Source of the DNA: DAXETY01 sp051155755
GTDB taxonomy: Bacteria; Desulfobacterota; Desulfobacteria; Desulfobacterales; SG8-13
Assembly (NCBI GenBank): GCA_051155755.1
Contig: DAXETY010000044.1
Span: 1-64,000 of the forward strand
Direction: 5' to 3'
DNA: 64,000 nt
The translations under genes and the position numbers were made by a program. Of this stretch, positions 61,877 to 64,000 are shown piece by piece. The notes beneath the pieces are model-generated. The model was not told the origin of the DNA, did no database searches, and saw only the letters and a program-made list of their open reading frames with translations. Numbering within the stretch: position 1 is the stretch's first letter; the number at the start of each line of letters is the position of its first letter.

Positions 61877-62812
61877 CTAATAATCCAAATTCGCCAGCGC
61901 CTCCTTCAGCTCTTTAACCGCATCGGCCGAGCGGTTGAGCGCCTGTTTTTCGTCTTCGGCGAGCTTGATCTCGATCACATCTTCGATGCCGCCCGCTCCG
62001 AGCTTCACCGGCACGCCGATAAACAGGTCGTGCAAGCCGTATTCACCTTCCAGGTAAACCGCGCAGGGCAGGATTTTTTTCTTGTCCTTCAGGATCGATT
62101 CGGCCATTTCCACTGCGGCCGAAGCCGGAGCGTAATAAGCGCTGCCGGTCTTGAGAAGTCCGACGATCTCGGCGCCACCGTTGCGGGTTCGATCCACGAT
62201 GGCGTCGATGCGGTCCTGGGTCATCAACTCGGTGATGGGGATTCCGGCAACGGTGGAGTAGCGCGGCAGCGGCACCATGGTGTCGCCGTGTCCGCCGAGA
62301 ACGAAGGCATGGGTGTTTTCCACCGAGACGTTCAACTCCATGGCGATAAACGCCCGGAACCGGGCCGAATCCAGTACGCCGGCCATTCCCATCACGCGCT
62401 GCTTGGGAAATTTGCTGGTTTCGAAAGCCACGTGACACATGGCATCCAGTGGATTGCTCACCACAATGATCACAGACTGCGGAGAGCGCTGCGCCACCTG
62501 TTCAACCACGGTTTTCATGATGCCGGCGTTGGTTGTGAGCAGGTCGTCCCGACTCATCCCGGGCTTGCGCGGGATGCCGGCGGTAATGATGACGATGTTC
62601 GATCCTTCGGTTGCGTCGTAGGCATTGGCTCCGGTCAGTTTGGCATCGTGTTTCTCGATGGGGGCGGCTTCGGTCAGGTCCAACGACTTGCCCTGGGGTA
62701 CGCCTTCGATAATGTCGACCAGAACGACGTCGCAGAGTTCTTTTTCCGCCAGTCGTTGGGCCGCCGTGGCACCCACGTTGCCGGCTCCGACCACGGTCAC
62801 TTTTTTGTCCAT
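61877..62812 (-). CDS. mdh: Malate dehydrogenase (LDH-like type)
   Basis: NAD-dependent oxidation of malate to oxaloacetate in the TCA cycle or its reductive form. 311 residues. NAD site VTVVGAGNVGATAAQRLAEK, substrate arginine region ITAGIPRKPGMSRDDLL, catalytic histidine in VLGGHGDTMVPLPRYS, and NPLDAMCHVAF. It is of the LDH-like (MDH III) form common in anaerobes. ATG 62812 has AAAGGAG six bases upstream, and a sigma-70-type promoter sits near 62892-62919. Transcribed alone, away from the MglA-like gene. Confidence 0.95.
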   Translation of the reverse strand: MDKKVTVVGAGNVGATAAQRLAEKELCDVVLVDIIEGVPQGKSLDLTEAAPIEKHDAKLTGANAYDATEGSNIVIITAGIPRKPGMSRDDLLTTNAGIMKTVVEQVAQRSPQSVIIVVSNPLDAMCHVAFETSKFPKQRVMGMAGVLDSARFRAFIAMELNVSVENTHAFVLGGHGDTMVPLPRYSTVAGIPITELMTQDRIDAIVDRTRNGGAEIVGLLKTGSAYYAPASAAVEMAESILKDKKKILPCAVYLEGEYGLHDLFIGVPVKLGAGGIEDVIEIKLAEDEKQALNRSADAVKELKEALANLDY

Positions 62813-62891
62813 AACTTGCTCCTTTCTTTTCGGATCTGGATTATGTGAAAAATATTGGAACCCTATGGAGATGACAGTAAGCAGCTTTCGT

Positions 62892-62919
62892 TCGATACCA
62901 CAATGATCACCGATGTCAA
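62892..62919 (-). promoter_or_regulatory. Sigma-70-type promoter for mdh
   Basis: On the minus strand TTGACA (62919-62914), 16-base spacer, TATCGA (62897-62892). It gives a leader of about 75 bases ahead of the strong mdh ribosome site. The -10 match is only partial. Confidence 0.5.
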
Positions 62920-63076
62920 CATGTTTATATGATTCTCTATATTGACTCGTTGGGAGAATCGGGGTATCATATTATGGTTACATTTGATATACATTGAAGG
63001 GGCGGCCATTTCCGGACGTACTTTCACATCTCCGACTCTGTTCCCTTATTCTCAAGAGTTTGTGGAGCCGACTTCC

Positions 63077-63691
63077 ATGGCGATTGTCAATCTAAAGAAG
63101 CGCGAAATCGAGTGCAAAATCGTATACTACGGGCCCGGCCGCTGCGGAAAAACGACCAACCTCGAATATATTTTTCAGGCCTACCGCAAACAGATAACCG
63201 GCGAGATGGTCTCGATCAACACCGACGGCGACCGGACCCTGTTCTTCGATTTTTTGCCAATGGAACTCGGGAAATTGAAAGGCTGCGATGTTCGCGTGCA
63301 TCTGTATACGGTGCCGGGCCAGGTGCAATACACTTCCACCCGCAAGCTGGTGCTGCGCGGCGTCGACGGCGTCGTGTTTGTAGCCGATTCGCTGGAGGTG
63401 CGCCGGGAAAAAAACCTGCTTTCACTGAAAGATCTGCATCAAAACCTGAAAGATTACGGATTGAGTATCTTGAAAATTCCGCTGGTCATGCAGTTCAACA
63501 AACGCGACCTGGCCAAAGACGGCATCCCGCTGATGCCCATCGAGCAGATGGAAAAAGAATTGAATCGGCAATTGAAGGTTCCCTCGTTTCCGGGCAGTGC
63601 CATTACCGGTGAGGGGGTTGGTAAAACCTTGCAGGCCTGTTTGAAATTGACCCTGCAGTCTTTGAAAAAAGAACTGAACTGGAATAGCTGA
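63077..63691 (+). CDS. mglA: MglA-like small Ras-family GTPase
   Basis: 204-residue switch GTPase, a relative of the polarity and motility protein MglA. P-loop in KIVYYGPGRCGKTTNLEYIF, switch region DGDRTLFFDFLPMELGKLKG, the G3-like VHLYTVPGQVQYTSTRKLVL (Pro-Gly-Gln as in MglA), and G4 VMQFNKRDLAKDGIP. ATG 63077 has GGAG ten bases upstream; the frame to 62942 lacks similarity. The following gene begins nine bases after its stop and carries DUF4388, a frequent partner of such GTPases. Confidence 0.88.
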   Translation: MAIVNLKKREIECKIVYYGPGRCGKTTNLEYIFQAYRKQITGEMVSINTDGDRTLFFDFLPMELGKLKGCDVRVHLYTVPGQVQYTSTRKLVLRGVDGVVFVADSLEVRREKNLLSLKDLHQNLKDYGLSILKIPLVMQFNKRDLAKDGIPLMPIEQMEKELNRQLKVPSFPGSAITGEGVGKTLQACLKLTLQSLKKELNWNS

Positions 63692-63699
63692 TCTCGCTT

Positions 63700-64000
63700 A
63701 TGACTTCAGGAGTGGCCTTCTCCGGAACCCTCGAATTCCTCAGCCTGGGGGAACTGCTGCAGCTCATCGGTAACAATGGCTCTACCGGCATTCTGCGGTT
63801 GAGCAGCCGTTATGCATCCGAACCGGGCATGATTTATGTCGACAACGGTGATCCGGTCGATGCTTCCAACGGCGAGAAAACCGGTCTGGAGGCGTTGTTC
63901 TCACTGTTCGGCTGGACCGAGGGCGAATACGTGTTCACGCAGGAATCTGTGAATCGTCCGAATGTCATCAACAAGAACCGGATGGAAATCATTCTCGACG
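63700..64000 (+). CDS. DUF4388/PatA-N-like domain protein (partial at right edge)
   Basis: About 100 N-terminal residues are visible, beginning MTSGVAFSGTLEFLSLGELL and continuing QLIGNNGSTGILRLSSR, MIYVDNGDPVDASNGEKTG and EALFSLFGWTEGEYVFT. This is the DUF4388 fold (PatA N-terminus), often used in bacterial signalling and polarity proteins. It starts nine bases after the mglA-like stop, so the two are one operon. The rest of the protein lies beyond the window. Confidence 0.8.
   Translation, partial: MTSGVAFSGTLEFLSLGELLQLIGNNGSTGILRLSSRYASEPGMIYVDNGDPVDASNGEKTGLEALFSLFGWTEGEYVFTQESVNRPNVINKNRMEIILD

Overview
The window is about 64 kb of GC-rich chromosomal DNA that most resembles an anaerobic deltaproteobacterium (Desulfobacterota, perhaps near Desulfobacteraceae or Desulfosarcinaceae). 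This placement is an inference. It rests on the oxygen-independent (cbi-type) cobalamin genes, a large multihaem c-type cytochrome, an exosortase-type exopolysaccharide locus, an MglA/DUF4388 pair and short-word intergenic repeat arrays. No rRNA or tRNA gene was seen.

Layout. At 0-8.7 kb, dnaB (cut by the left edge) is preceded on the same strand by an XRE regulator/ImmA peptidase pair. Small exported, PilZ, MutT, membrane-anchored coiled-coil, IHF-alpha and CBS genes follow. At 8.8-11.0 kb lies a striking fusion cytochrome: a monohaem N-terminus, a CopD-like membrane domain, a cytochrome b5-like domain and an octahaem hydroxylamine-oxidoreductase-like domain. From 11.2 to 28.0 kb a single-strand exopolysaccharide locus carries BY-kinase, Wzz, Wza-like, TPR lipoprotein, WecA-like, YdcF-like, exosortase-EpsI, three glycosyltransferases, Wzy-like and Wzx-like genes. 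Its TPR lipoprotein gene is broken by an in-frame TGA, and a good sigma-54 promoter precedes the WecA-like gene.

At 28.0-43.6 kb is the cobalamin region. cobT, on the minus strand, sits behind a promoter, a B12 riboswitch and an intrinsic terminator. Divergent from it run cobB/cbiA, cbiC, cbiD, cbiET, cobM/cbiF, cbiG, cobJ/cbiH, cobQ/cbiP, cobU, cobS, cobD (threonine-phosphate decarboxylase), cbiB and a probable CbiR-type cobamide amidohydrolase. Early steps (uroporphyrinogen methylation, cobalt chelation, CbiL) and CbiJ are not in the window.

At 43.7-64 kb is mainly DNA repair: recC, then recB-recD separated from it by three opposite-strand genes, plus uvrB and uvrC. ispF, a thioesterase, an HDOD protein, malate dehydrogenase and an MglA-like GTPase with a DUF4388 gene complete the set.

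From about 37 kb onward, intergenic regions are filled with tandem arrays of 7-9 bp words. These form composite elements, one of which occurs in opposite orientation at 37.3-37.8 kb and 61.4-61.9 kb. With the cytochrome fusion and the broken exopolysaccharide gene, they are the most unusual things in the window.
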